Shown here: positions 26,785 to 36,084 of the stretch, piece after piece
Layout: each line of letters begins with the position of its first letter
Numbering within the stretch: the stretch's first letter is position 1
Source of the DNA: Streptosporangium brasiliense
GTDB taxonomy: Bacteria; Actinomycetota; Actinomycetes; Streptosporangiales; Streptosporangiaceae
Length of the DNA: 64,000 nt
Reading direction: 5' to 3'
Assembly (NCBI RefSeq): GCF_030811595.1
Contig: NZ_JAUSRB010000003.1
Coordinates: forward strand, 27,924 to 91,923
Program-made: the position numbers and the translations under genes
The notes under the pieces: generated by a model
What the model was told of the DNA's origin: nothing
Database searches by the model: none
The model's input: only the letters and a program-made list of their open reading frames with translations

Positions 26785-28389
26785 ATGGACGCCGACCGGA
26801 CGACCGGGCCAGGACCGCGGGCCGGGCGACGGGAGTGGACCGGGCTGGCCGTACTGGCCCTGCCCACCCTGCTGGTCTCCCTCGACGTGTTCGTGATGCT
26901 GCTGGCGCTGCCGCACCTGAGCAGGGACCTGGGAGCCGGCAGCACCCAGCAGCTGTGGATCACCGACATCTACGCGTTCATGCTCGCCGGATTCCTGATC
27001 ACCATGGGGACTCTCGGCGACCGGATCGGCCGCCGCAGGCTGCTGCTGGGCGGCGCGGCCGTGTTCGGCCTCGCCTCGGTGCTGGCCGCCTACTCCACCT
27101 CCCCGGAGATGCTGATCGCCGCCCGCGCGCTGCTCGGGGTCGCCGGGGCGACCCTGGCCCCCTCGACCCTGGCACTGATCAGCAACATGTTCCACGACCC
27201 CCGGCAGCGGGGCCTGGCCATCGGGGTGTGGCTGACCTGCTTCATGGGCGGCGCCGCCATCGGCCCGATCGTCGGCGGCGCGATGCTGGAGACCTTCTGG
27301 TGGGGCGCGGCGTTCCTGATCGGGGTGCCCGCCATGGTGCTGCTGCTGGTGCTCGGGCCGCTGCTGCTGCCCGAATACCGCACCCCGCAGGCCGGCCGGC
27401 TGGACCTGGCCAGCGTCGCGCTGTCCCTGGCCGCGACCCTGCCGATCGTCTACGGCCTCAAGGAGCTCGCCAGGAACGGCTGGCAGCCGTTGCCCGTCGC
27501 CGCGGTCGCGGTCGGCCTCGCCGTCGGCGTGGTCTTCACCCGCCGGCAGCGTGGACTGGCCGATCCGCTGCTGGACCTGCGTCTGTTCGCCAACCGCACC
27601 TTCAGCGCCGCACTGGGCACAATGCTGTTCGGCATCATGCTGACCAGTGCGATCATGCTGTTCATCACCCAGCACCTCCAGCTGGTCGACGGCCTGTCAC
27701 CCCTGCAGACGGGCCTGTGGATGCTCCCCACCGTCGCCGCGAACACCGCGAGCTTCCTGCTGTCGCCGCTCCTGGCCCGCCGGATCCGCCCCGCCTACCT
27801 CATCGGAGCCGGCCTGGCCGTGTCGGTGGCCGGCCTGCTGCTGCTCACCCGGGCCGGCGCGGCCTCCGGACCCGCGGTCCTGGCGGCGGGCTTCGCCCTC
27901 AGCAACCTCGGCGCCGGCCCGCTGCTGACCCTGGGCACCAACCTGGTCGTCGGATCCGCCCCGCCCGGCAGAGCCGGATCGGCTGCGGCCATGAACGAGA
28001 CGAGTGCGGAGTTCGGCTTCGCGCTCGGCATCGCCGTACTGGGCAGCGTCGGCACCGCCGTGTACCGCCACCACATCGCCGCCGGCATCCCCGCCGGCAT
28101 ACCGGCCCCGGCCGCCCAGGCGGCCCGTGACACGCTCGCCGGCGCCGCGACCGCGGCCCAGCACCTGCCCGGCCGGCTCCAGGCGGCGCTGCTCGCCCCC
28201 GCCCGCGAGGCCTTCACCAGCGGGCTGCACGCCGTCGCGATCCTCAGTGCCGTGCTCCTGGCCGGCGTCGCGATCCTCGCCGTGACCCTGCTCCGGCACG
28301 TGCGCCCCAGCGCTCAGAACCACCCCGACCAGCCTGGCGACGCCCCGGAGGCGGCAGCCGGTGCCGTCCCCCAGGGAGCCTCCAACTGA
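26785..28389 (+). CDS. DHA2-type multidrug exporter, tandem paralogue
   Basis: A 534-residue paralogue of the preceding exporter with the same signatures: SLDVFVMLLALPHLSRDLG, FLITMGTLGDRIGRRRLLL and QLWITDIYAFMLAGF. Conservation runs through the full length, including YGLKELARNGWQP and EAFTSGLHAV near the end, showing a whole-gene duplication. ATG 26785 follows CGGGAGGA. Two copies may handle different forms of the product, for example glycosylated and aglycone. Confidence 0.9.
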   Translation: MDADRTTGPGPRAGRREWTGLAVLALPTLLVSLDVFVMLLALPHLSRDLGAGSTQQLWITDIYAFMLAGFLITMGTLGDRIGRRRLLLGGAAVFGLASVLAAYSTSPEMLIAARALLGVAGATLAPSTLALISNMFHDPRQRGLAIGVWLTCFMGGAAIGPIVGGAMLETFWWGAAFLIGVPAMVLLLVLGPLLLPEYRTPQAGRLDLASVALSLAATLPIVYGLKELARNGWQPLPVAAVAVGLAVGVVFTRRQRGLADPLLDLRLFANRTFSAALGTMLFGIMLTSAIMLFITQHLQLVDGLSPLQTGLWMLPTVAANTASFLLSPLLARRIRPAYLIGAGLAVSVAGLLLLTRAGAASGPAVLAAGFALSNLGAGPLLTLGTNLVVGSAPPGRAGSAAAMNETSAEFGFALGIAVLGSVGTAVYRHHIAAGIPAGIPAPAAQAARDTLAGAATAAQHLPGRLQAALLAPAREAFTSGLHAVAILSAVLLAGVAILAVTLLRHVRPSAQNHPDQPGDAPEAAAGAVPQGASN

Positions 28390-28393
28390 AACG

Positions 28394-28420
28394 AGCGTGC
28401 CGGCCGTCGGCCGGCACGCT
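28394..28420. terminator. Hairpin between convergent exporter and halogenase
   Basis: A perfect 12-bp stem AGCGTGCCGGCC/GGCCGGCACGCT with a 3-nt loop, right after the exporter stop; it may act in both directions. Confidence 0.7.
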
Positions 28421-28471
28421 GTGTGCGCACGCTGTGGAGGTCCGGCCGGGGCCGGGCGGTCGGGCGGGGGA

Positions 28472-29962
28472 TCAGGCTGCCGGCCACGTCCAGTGCATGC
28501 CGTCAAGGGAGGGGATGAGACCGCCTGGGCGCACCGGGGTCTGCTCGTCGGCGTTCTCACCGATGACGGCCTGCACCTGGATCCGGGCGCCGGCCTTGAC
28601 GACGGAGCGGGCCAGCGAGGCCTGCAGCAGGTTGCGGTCCTCTCCCTCGACGTGCACCGGACGCTGGACGATCTGCGACAGCTCCTCGAAGGCGGAGGCC
28701 CGCTCGGTGAGGTAGGAGCCGGCGTCGACGAGCGCTCCCTCGTTCGAGGCGCCGCCGCCGACGAGCTCCACGAAGGACTCCAGCTCGGACGCGGTGTTGT
28801 TGGTGACCTTCTTGGCGTTCCAGAAGTAGGAGTCCTCGTGCTGGTGCATGTCGTAGAAGGCGACGAGGAAATCGTGGAAGAGCGCGTACTCCTTGCGGTA
28901 ACGGGCCTCGTACTCCTCGAAGGCGGCCGTCTCCTGGGTCTGGTCGCGCAGGGAGGTGTTGATGGAGCGGGCGGCCATCATGGCGCTGTAGGTCGCCAGG
29001 TGCACCCCGGAGGAGAAGACCGGGTCGATGAAGCAGGCCGCGTCACCGGTCAGGACCATGCCGGGCCGCCAGAACGCCTCCTTGCTGTAGGAGTAGTCCT
29101 TGCGGATGCGGATCTCGCCGTAGGGCCCGTCCGTGACGCGCTGGGCGTCGGCCAGGTATTCGGCGATCAGCGGGCATTCGTCGATCAGCTTGCTCAGCGC
29201 CTTCTCCCGGTCGCCCTGGACCCGTTCGAGTTCGGCCTGGCGCACGACCGCGCCGACGCTGGTGAGCTCGTCGGTGAGCGGGATGTACCAGAACCAGCCG
29301 GAGTCGAAGGCCGCGGCCAGGATGTTGCCCTGGTTGGGGGCGGGCAGTCGCTTGCCGCCGGTGTAGTAGCCGAACAGCGCGATGTTGCGGAAGAACTCCG
29401 AGTAGAGCCGCTTGCCGCCGACCCTCTGATGGATGCGGCTCTTGTGCCCGGAGGCGTCGACGAGGTAGCGGCTGCGGGCGGTGTGCCGCACGCCGTCGGC
29501 GTCGGTGAAGTGCACACCGCACACCCGTCCGTCGTCCTCGACGACGTCGGTGACCGATGTCCGCTCGCGCACCTCGACGCCCTTGCGGCGGGCGTTGTCG
29601 AGGAGGATCTGGTCGAACTTCATCCGTTCGACCTGGTAGGCGGTCGAGGCCTCGGTGCTGAACTTGGAGGAGATGGAGAAGGAGAAGGTCCATGGCTCGG
29701 GATTGCTGCCCCACCGGAAGGTGCCGCCCCGTTTGGGCATGAATCCGGCTTCCCGCAGTTCCTCCGACACGCCGAGGAGCTGGCAGATTCCGTGCACGGT
29801 CGAGGGGAGCAACGACTCCCCGATCTGGTAGCGGGGGAACTGTTCTTTCTCCAGGAGCAGGACGTTGTGTCCCTGCATCGCCACGAGCGCCGCGGTCGTC
29901 GAGCCCGCGGGGCCGCCGCCGACCACGATGACGTCGTATTCAAGGGCGTTCTCAGCACTCAC
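28472..29962 (-). CDS. FAD-dependent halogenase (SgcC3-like)
   Basis: A 496-residue flavin halogenase. VIVVGGGPAGSTTAALVAMQG binds FAD and GWFWYIPL carries the WxWxIP motif that keeps such enzymes from acting as monooxygenases. FPRYQIGESLLPSTVHGICQ is typical of the carrier-protein-dependent branch. The GTG at 29962 is placed 9 bp after AAGGAG. In C-1027 the relative SgcC3 chlorinates the ring of carrier-bound beta-tyrosine. The aminomutase lies directly upstream on the same strand, supporting the same substrate. A flavin reductase is needed in trans; none is in the window. Confidence 0.9.
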   Translation of the reverse strand: MSAENALEYDVIVVGGGPAGSTTAALVAMQGHNVLLLEKEQFPRYQIGESLLPSTVHGICQLLGVSEELREAGFMPKRGGTFRWGSNPEPWTFSFSISSKFSTEASTAYQVERMKFDQILLDNARRKGVEVRERTSVTDVVEDDGRVCGVHFTDADGVRHTARSRYLVDASGHKSRIHQRVGGKRLYSEFFRNIALFGYYTGGKRLPAPNQGNILAAAFDSGWFWYIPLTDELTSVGAVVRQAELERVQGDREKALSKLIDECPLIAEYLADAQRVTDGPYGEIRIRKDYSYSKEAFWRPGMVLTGDAACFIDPVFSSGVHLATYSAMMAARSINTSLRDQTQETAAFEEYEARYRKEYALFHDFLVAFYDMHQHEDSYFWNAKKVTNNTASELESFVELVGGGASNEGALVDAGSYLTERASAFEELSQIVQRPVHVEGEDRNLLQASLARSVVKAGARIQVQAVIGENADEQTPVRPGGLIPSLDGMHWTWPAA

Positions 29963-30158
29963 GTTCACGTTCTCCTTCACAAGGCACGCCGCCCGGCCCG
30001 AGCGGACGTGTGGTGATTCCCCGTCAGCCTCCTCGCCGCCGGCGGCACCGGGCCGGCCCTGGGACCACCGGATGATCCGGCGGCCCCGGGGCGCCGGCCC
30101 GGCCCCGTGGGCCGGGCGTCGATGGGGCATGGAAGTTCAGGACCGGCCGCGCCTGGGG

Positions 30159-31796
30159 TCAGCGCAGCTCGACGCCACAGTCCACGACGGCCTGGAGCAC
30201 CTCACCGCGCGCCAGGGCCGCGGCCACCGTCTCGATGTCGTCGGCCATGTAACGGTCCTTGTCCAGCGTCGGCACCAGCGAGCGCACCTTGTCGTAGACA
30301 GCCTTGGCGGCCGGGCTCAGCCCCTCGTAGCGCCCGGAGACGTCCACCGCCTGGGCCGCGGCGAGGAACTCCACCGCGAGGATCTTCTCGTTGTTCTGCA
30401 GGACCCTGCGCGCGTTACGCGCCGAGATCAGGCCCATGCTGACGATGTCCTGGTTGTCGCCGTTGGAGGGCACGCTCTGCGTGCTGGCCGGGCCGATGGT
30501 CCGGTTCTCCGCTATCAGCGCCGTCGCCGGGTACTGCGCACCGGCGAATCCGCTGTTGAGACCGGGGTCGCCCATGACGAGGAACTCCGGAAGGCCGTAG
30601 CTGAGGTGCCGGTTCAGCAGCCGGTTGGTCCGCCGCTCGGACAGGACGCCGAGCTGGGTGAGCGCGATCGTCACGAAGTCCATCGCGAACGCGATCGGCT
30701 GACCGTGGAAGTTGGCGCCGTGGAAGATCTCCTGCCCCTCGAAGAACAGCGGGTTGTCGTTGGAGGAGTTGAGTTCGATCTCCAGCTTCGTCACCGCGTG
30801 GTAGAGGGTGTCGCGGACGGCCCCGAGGACCTGCGGGATGGCCCGCAGCGAGTAGGCCTTCTGCAGGTAGTGCGGCGTCCGCTGCACGGTCTGGCCGTTC
30901 TGCCTGCTCTCCTGCACCTGCTGGCGCAGGTCGGCGTGCTCCACGGTCAGCTCGCTGCCCCGCATCAGCTCGCGCATGTTGGCGGCGCTGTCGATCTGGC
31001 CGGCGTGCGGGCGGGCGATGTCGTGCCCCTCGGGACGGAAGGGACTGGTCGAGCCCTGCAGCGTCTCGATCACCAGCGCCGCGACGATCTCGGCCTGCCG
31101 CACCTGGGTCAGGGCCCGGCCGACGACGAGGGAGCCCAGCCCGGTCATCGCGGACGTGCCGTTGATCAGCGCGAGCCCCTCCTTGAAGCGCAGCTCCAGC
31201 GGCTCGATGCCGAACTCACTGAGAACCTCGGCGGTCTTGACCCGCTTGCCGTCACGCAGGACGTAGCCCTCGCCGATCACCGTGCTCGCGATGTGCGCCA
31301 GCGGGGCCAGGTCGCCGCTGGCGCCCAGCGAGCCGATCTCCGGGATGGCCGGGATGATCCCCAGGTTGAGGTAGAGCGCCAGGCGCTCCAGCACCTGCGG
31401 CCGCACGGCGGAGTACCCCTTGGCCAGGGCGTTCAGCCGGGTGGCGAGGATCGCTCTGGCCTCGTCCTCGGCGAACAGCGGGCCCACGCCGGCGCTGTGG
31501 CTGCGCACGAGGTTGGTCTGCAGCTCCACCTCCTTGGCGGTGCCCACCAGCATGTAGATCATCTCGCCGAAGCCGGTGGTGACTCCGTAGATGGGGATGT
31601 CCTCGCGGGCGATGTCCTCGAAGACCTGCCGGCTCCTGGCGGCCGCGGCCAGGGCACCCGGCGTGAGCTTGCAGGGCGCCCGGTCCTCGGCGATCCGCCG
31701 GACACCGGCGATATTCAGGCTCTCGCCGTCGATGTCAACCGACACGTCGACCTGGACCGCCTCGGTCTTGACCACTTCGGTCTCGACTAGAGTCAA
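30159..31796 (-). CDS. MIO tyrosine 2,3-aminomutase (SgcC4-like)
   Basis: A 545-residue member of the ammonia-lyase/aminomutase family. The ASG triad at about 159-161 (EIGSLGASGDLAPL) self-condenses to the MIO electrophile; IYGVTTGFGEM carries the catalytic tyrosine, and SHSAGVGPLF carries the histidine (about 100) that selects tyrosine over phenylalanine. Long stretches are identical, from memory, to C-1027 SgcC4, a tyrosine aminomutase, so beta-tyrosine is the expected product rather than coumarate. The TTG at 31796 is preferred (AAGGAG 8 bp upstream); the GTG at 31805 overlaps that site. It follows the NRPS by 37 bp and precedes the halogenase. Confidence 0.92.
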   Translation of the reverse strand: MTLVETEVVKTEAVQVDVSVDIDGESLNIAGVRRIAEDRAPCKLTPGALAAAARSRQVFEDIAREDIPIYGVTTGFGEMIYMLVGTAKEVELQTNLVRSHSAGVGPLFAEDEARAILATRLNALAKGYSAVRPQVLERLALYLNLGIIPAIPEIGSLGASGDLAPLAHIASTVIGEGYVLRDGKRVKTAEVLSEFGIEPLELRFKEGLALINGTSAMTGLGSLVVGRALTQVRQAEIVAALVIETLQGSTSPFRPEGHDIARPHAGQIDSAANMRELMRGSELTVEHADLRQQVQESRQNGQTVQRTPHYLQKAYSLRAIPQVLGAVRDTLYHAVTKLEIELNSSNDNPLFFEGQEIFHGANFHGQPIAFAMDFVTIALTQLGVLSERRTNRLLNRHLSYGLPEFLVMGDPGLNSGFAGAQYPATALIAENRTIGPASTQSVPSNGDNQDIVSMGLISARNARRVLQNNEKILAVEFLAAAQAVDVSGRYEGLSPAAKAVYDKVRSLVPTLDKDRYMADDIETVAAALARGEVLQAVVDCGVELR

Positions 31797-31833
31797 TTCC
31801 CTCACTCCTTCATGGCCTTGCTAACGGCTGTCG

Positions 31834-34800
31834 TCAAAGGCTTGCGTTTGGCACAGGGTCGGACGTCGTCGTCGGACTGTTCCTCACTGCCGACTCGACC
31901 AGGGCGGAGAGACCGGCCAGCGAGGGGTTGGCGAAGCATTCCCGCAGCGACAGCTGGACCCCGAACCGCTCGTGGATCAGCGTGATCAGCAGGGGTATCA
32001 GCAGGGAATGCCCACCCACCGCGAAGAGGGTGTCCTCGGTGCTGAGCTGGTCGGTGCCCAGCAGCTCCGACCAGATCTCCGCCATGCGCCTCTCCGCCCA
32101 GGTGCGCGGCATCGGGGCGTCCTTGGCCGGGAGCGGGCCCGGATCGGGGAGCCGGCGTCGATCGACCTTGCCGGCGAGGTTGCGCGGGAGCCGATCGTTC
32201 ATGATCATGAACGACGCGGGTAGCGTCAGCTTGCCGAACCGCCGGCGCAGGTGAGCGCGCCACACCTCCGGGGAGCCCGCGGCGTCCCCGGACGGCGTGC
32301 GCTGCGGCACGACATAGACCATCAGGCGGGTGACCAGCCCCTCCTTGTTGGTGAGGGCGGCCACCGCACACTCGGTGACCGAGTCGTGAGCGGCCAGCGC
32401 CGCTTCGACGTCGGTGAGCTCCACCCGGTTGCCGAGGAGCTTGACCTGGAAATCCTTACGCCCGCGGAACTCCAGCAGGCCGTCCCAGCGCCTGCGCCCG
32501 AGATCCCCGGTCCGGTAACAGCCGCCGGGCTCGGCACCGGAGGCCTCCAGCCCGCGCACCGGCAGGAAGGCCGGGCCGACGCCGGCCCCGGCGCCGATGT
32601 AGCCCGGCGTGACGTACGGGGTGAGGATGACGATCTCCCCGGTGACCCCCGCCGGACAGGGCCGGTCCAGCTCGTCCAGCACCAGGACCTGCCGGCCGGG
32701 AATGGAACGGCCGATCGGCACCGTCCCGTGCACAGGAGCACTGATCTCGTGCCAGGTCGCCGCGATCGTCTCGGTGGGGCCGTAGGCGTTGATCAGCCGG
32801 GTGAAGGGCAGGGCCGCGCGCAGCCCGTTCGCCAACTCCTCCGGCAGCGCCTCCCCCATCAGCAGGAGATGGTCGAGCGCGGCGAGCCGCCCGGCCGAGT
32901 CCTCGCTGGTGACCAGCGCGAGGATCTCCTTGGCGAAGCTGGGGACCGTCTCGATGAGCGTGATCTGCTCATCGGCGAGCCAGTCGACCAGTTTCTCAGG
33001 GTTCATCCTGATCCGTTCGGGGACCGGGCAGAGCGTCCCTCCCGAGACGAGGGTCGCGAAGACCTCGCACAGCGCCGGGTCGTGCTCCGGAGCCACCCAC
33101 TGCGCGACCCGGGAACCGGGGCCGATGCCGAACTCCGCGGCCAGCCAGGTGACGAACTGGGCGAAGGCGCCGTGCGTCTGCGAGATCCCCTTCGGCCTGC
33201 CGGTCGACCCCGAGGTGTAGGCGACGTAGGCCCATTCGCCCAGCCCGCTCCCCGGCGGGGTCGGCGGGACCGGGAGGGCCTCGGACCGGTCCGGGGCCGA
33301 GAGGTCCAGGACGCGGCCGCCGAGCTCGTCCCGGTACCAGGTGCTCAGCTCGTCGCCGGCCGTCTCCTCGTCGAGCACGAGGCAGGTGGGCCGCAGGTCC
33401 TGCAGCACCGCCTTGCCGCGTTCCCCGGCGTCGGCCGTGCCGAACCAGACCAGGTGCGCGCCGGCGCCGAGCACCCCGAGCAGCGCGGCGATCTGGCGGA
33501 CCCCCCGCGGCAGCCGCACCGCGACGGCCTGGCCCTCGACGGTGCCGAGCGCACGCAGGGAGGCGGTGATCGACGCCGCCTGCCCGACCAGGTCACGATA
33601 GGTGACGGTGGTGCCCTGCCAGGCGATCGCGACCGCCTCCGGATGCCGCTCGGCGTGCCTGCGCACCAGCTCGTGCACCGGCCACTCGGCCGGGGCGGCG
33701 CCGGTGATGTGGTCGGCCTCGCCCACTGCCGCCCGGATGCGCTCCTCATCCTCCAGGGGCAGCGCCCCCACCGGCAGGTCGGGCGTCGCCAGCGCCGCGG
33801 CCAGCAGCGTGTGGAGCTGATCGAGGATGGCGCGGGCGGATGAGCGCTCGAACAGGCCGGCGCGGTACTCCAGGGACCCGGTGACCGAGGAGTGCGTGCT
33901 GCCCACGGTGAGCGTGAGGTCGGCTCTGGCCGCGCGGCCGTCGACCGGCCGGCGCCGCACCTGGGCGCCGGCCAGCCGGAGCTCGGACTCGGGCGCCTGC
34001 GGGGACACGAACATGGCGTCGCAGAGCGGGATCCGGCGGGGGTCCCGCTCGACCTTCAGCGCCCGGACCAGGTGGGCGAAGGGCAGCTGCCGGTGGGCGG
34101 AGGCGCCCTCCGCCAGTTGCGCCACCCCGGCGACCAGCTCGCGGAAGGTGGGAGCCTGCGAGACGTCGGCGCAGAGCACCAGGAGGTTGTGGAAGGGGCC
34201 GATGAGCGCGTCGGCTCCGGAGTCCGGCCGCACCGTCGCCGGCACGCCCACGGCGATACGGTCCTCGCCGCTGTAGCGGTGCAGCAGGCACTGGAACCCC
34301 GCGAGCAGGACGACCCATGGGCTCGTCCCCGCCGCCCGGGCCAGTCCGGCCAGCGAACGGCCGAAATCCTCGCCCCAGTCGAACGACACGGCGCCACCGT
34401 GGAAGGACGGCTCCGCGGGGCGGGCCCGGTCCGTCGGCAGGTCCAGTGGGGGCGGCGGCGGCGTCAGCCTCGCGATCCACCACTCCAGCAGCTCCGGCGC
34501 GCTCTCCTGCGCGCGCTGCTCGCGCGCGTAGTCGGCGTACTGCGAGGCGAGGGCGGGCAGCGCGGCAGGCCTGCCGGAATCCTCCGCCGCGTAGCCCGCG
34601 GAGAGATCCTCCACCAGGACGGACACCGACCGGTCATCGGCGACGGCCTGATGCAGCGCGAGCAGCAGAACGTGCTCGGTGACGCTCAGCCGCACGACGG
34701 CCGACCGGACCGGCGGTCCCGCGGCGAGGTCGAACGGCGTGTCGGCCCAGTCCGCGCAGAAGCGGTCGAGCTGCGTCTCCCGGTCCTGCGGGGGCGTCCC

Positions 34801-35097
34801 GCTGAGATCCACGAACGACATCGGGTTGTCGTCTTCGTCGGCGATCCGCTGCACCAGCCGCCCGTCGATCTCGACCAGGGTGGTCCGCAGGGCCTCGTGC
34901 CGCTGGAGCACCGCCCGCCAGGCCGCGCGCAACGCGCCGATCCGAAGGCCGCCCGTTATCTGATATGCCCGGTTTATATGATGGGCCGTGGAATCTGGAA
35001 TAAGCTGGTTCAGGAACCATAAACCGTCTTGGGCATCGGACGCCACCGCGTGCTTGGCACCGACCTCACGTGCACAAAATACGTCAGCCGCGACCAT
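31834..35097 (-). CDS. NRPS: condensation-like, adenylation, carrier
   Basis: A 1087-residue single-module synthetase. Residues about 10-440 are a condensation-like domain whose active site reads HQAVADD (H149, Q150, D154, D155) instead of HHxxxDG, so it is probably not a normal condensation catalyst. Residues about 470-960 are an adenylation domain with YTSGSTGRPKG, INAYGPTE, CYRTGDLGRR and NLAGKVDRR. The pocket segment HDPALCEVF keeps the amino-group-binding Asp but departs from the usual DASVWE. A carrier domain ends the protein (FAVGGHSLL, phosphopantetheine Ser). Beta-tyrosine is the likely substrate by context. ATG 35097 follows AGAGGTGG; longer starts lack one. Confidence 0.88.
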   Translation of the reverse strand: MVAADVFCAREVGAKHAVASDAQDGLWFLNQLIPDSTAHHINRAYQITGGLRIGALRAAWRAVLQRHEALRTTLVEIDGRLVQRIADEDDNPMSFVDLSGTPPQDRETQLDRFCADWADTPFDLAAGPPVRSAVVRLSVTEHVLLLALHQAVADDRSVSVLVEDLSAGYAAEDSGRPAALPALASQYADYAREQRAQESAPELLEWWIARLTPPPPPLDLPTDRARPAEPSFHGGAVSFDWGEDFGRSLAGLARAAGTSPWVVLLAGFQCLLHRYSGEDRIAVGVPATVRPDSGADALIGPFHNLLVLCADVSQAPTFRELVAGVAQLAEGASAHRQLPFAHLVRALKVERDPRRIPLCDAMFVSPQAPESELRLAGAQVRRRPVDGRAARADLTLTVGSTHSSVTGSLEYRAGLFERSSARAILDQLHTLLAAALATPDLPVGALPLEDEERIRAAVGEADHITGAAPAEWPVHELVRRHAERHPEAVAIAWQGTTVTYRDLVGQAASITASLRALGTVEGQAVAVRLPRGVRQIAALLGVLGAGAHLVWFGTADAGERGKAVLQDLRPTCLVLDEETAGDELSTWYRDELGGRVLDLSAPDRSEALPVPPTPPGSGLGEWAYVAYTSGSTGRPKGISQTHGAFAQFVTWLAAEFGIGPGSRVAQWVAPEHDPALCEVFATLVSGGTLCPVPERIRMNPEKLVDWLADEQITLIETVPSFAKEILALVTSEDSAGRLAALDHLLLMGEALPEELANGLRAALPFTRLINAYGPTETIAATWHEISAPVHGTVPIGRSIPGRQVLVLDELDRPCPAGVTGEIVILTPYVTPGYIGAGAGVGPAFLPVRGLEASGAEPGGCYRTGDLGRRRWDGLLEFRGRKDFQVKLLGNRVELTDVEAALAAHDSVTECAVAALTNKEGLVTRLMVYVVPQRTPSGDAAGSPEVWRAHLRRRFGKLTLPASFMIMNDRLPRNLAGKVDRRRLPDPGPLPAKDAPMPRTWAERRMAEIWSELLGTDQLSTEDTLFAVGGHSLLIPLLITLIHERFGVQLSLRECFANPSLAGLSALVESAVRNSPTTTSDPVPNASL

Positions 35098-35517
35098 ATG
35101 ATTCACCACCTCTGCATTCTCATGCCAAGACGCGTTCGGGAGCTTCTCAAGAATTGCGATAACCGAGCGGCGTCTGCACCTGTTCAGCACCGCGGATCAC
35201 TGGCGCGGCAGCGTGTTCTCGGCGGGCCGCAGGGGGCGGGCCCGATCTGCCGTCGGCCGGCGCGGTGGACGTCTGCCGCAGCTCCGATAGTGGCAGCTCC
35301 GGCCATCGGGGCCTTCTCCGAAGTTGCCGCGTTCACAGCCATGTGCAGCGAAAAAAGCAATCGTAAAGATGCGGCCGCCTGCTCATCCGCGAACGATGGT
35401 CGGAGAGTCGTTGGCGTGCCGTGTGCGAACTTCCGCGGCAATTAACGGCGCCTGATCCGGCGCTGCGGCGGATGAGAGCCCCGTACCCACGAATGGACCG
35501 CGTAAGGAGCATATCCA
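35098..35517. other. Divergent promoter region NRPS/carrier protein
   Basis: This stretch of 420 bases is relatively AT-rich near 35340-35400 and holds a motif copy at 35357-35372. No gene was seen. Confidence 0.55.
35357..35372 (+). promoter_or_regulatory. Shared 16-bp motif
   Basis: Reads GCAATCGTAAAGATGC, 12 of 16 matches with both ends conserved. It lies 145 bp upstream of the carrier protein ATG and 260 bp from the divergent NRPS. Confidence 0.45.
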
Positions 35518-35793
35518 ATGACGGTTAACCACCTGAATGACCTGAGCCTTCCGGCGGTTGAGAAGCGGGTCGAAGACATCTGGCGATACGTGCTCCGTAT
35601 GCCGGAGGAGCAGAAGAACGCCACGTTCTTCGAGTTGCAGGGCCACTCGGTGTCCGCGATCCGCATCGCGTCCCGCATCGAGGACGAGCTCGGCATCAGC
35701 ATCGACGTGAGCGCCCTGTTCGAGGACCCCAGCATGAAGGACTTCGTCCGCACCGTCGTGGCGCAGGCCGAGAGCGCCGGGATCGGCGGCTGA
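35518..35793 (+). CDS. Free-standing peptidyl carrier protein
   Basis: A 91-residue acyl/peptidyl carrier protein. FFELQGHSVSAIRIASRIEDE carries the serine for the phosphopantetheine arm, with ELGISIDVSALFEDP as the following helices. The ATG at 35518 follows AAGGAG. In C-1027 a stand-alone carrier (SgcC2) holds beta-tyrosine while it is chlorinated and hydroxylated; this protein is the likely equivalent. The NRPS has its own carrier, so loading from one to the other, or use of only one, needs explaining. Confidence 0.9.
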   Translation: MTVNHLNDLSLPAVEKRVEDIWRYVLRMPEEQKNATFFELQGHSVSAIRIASRIEDELGISIDVSALFEDPSMKDFVRTVVAQAESAGIGG

Positions 35794-35795
35794 CA

Positions 35796-35821
35796 GGGCC
35801 GCCCGTACGGCCGGGCGGCCC
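35796..35821 (+). terminator. Hairpin after carrier protein
   Basis: Perfect 10-bp stem GGGCCGCCCG/CGGGCGGCCC with a 6-nt loop, 2 bp after the stop codon. Confidence 0.65.
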
Positions 35822-36084
35822 CCTGCCGGCGAGAACGCGGGCGCTCCTCCGCCGGGCGCCCGCTCTGTCGTGCCCGGCGCCGGCGTGCGGCATCACCGTC
35901 TCCACCCCCGGTCGTCGTCGGCGGCCAGGACCGGAGCGCGAGGGATTCGTCGCCTCGCAGCCGCCTGACGGACCGCCCGGCTGCGGTGACGCACCATGCC
36001 CGACCGCTTCAACTACATTCAGGGACGGGACCGTCATGGCCGACCTCCGCTCGCCGCGACGGCCCGATATCGCGAGGGGGCACC

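Noticed and set aside
28472..35793. Calling the cluster an enediyne cluster outright
   Set aside because: SgcC4-, SgcC3-, SgcC- and SgcJ-like genes point that way, but the diagnostic PKS and its partners are not in the window.
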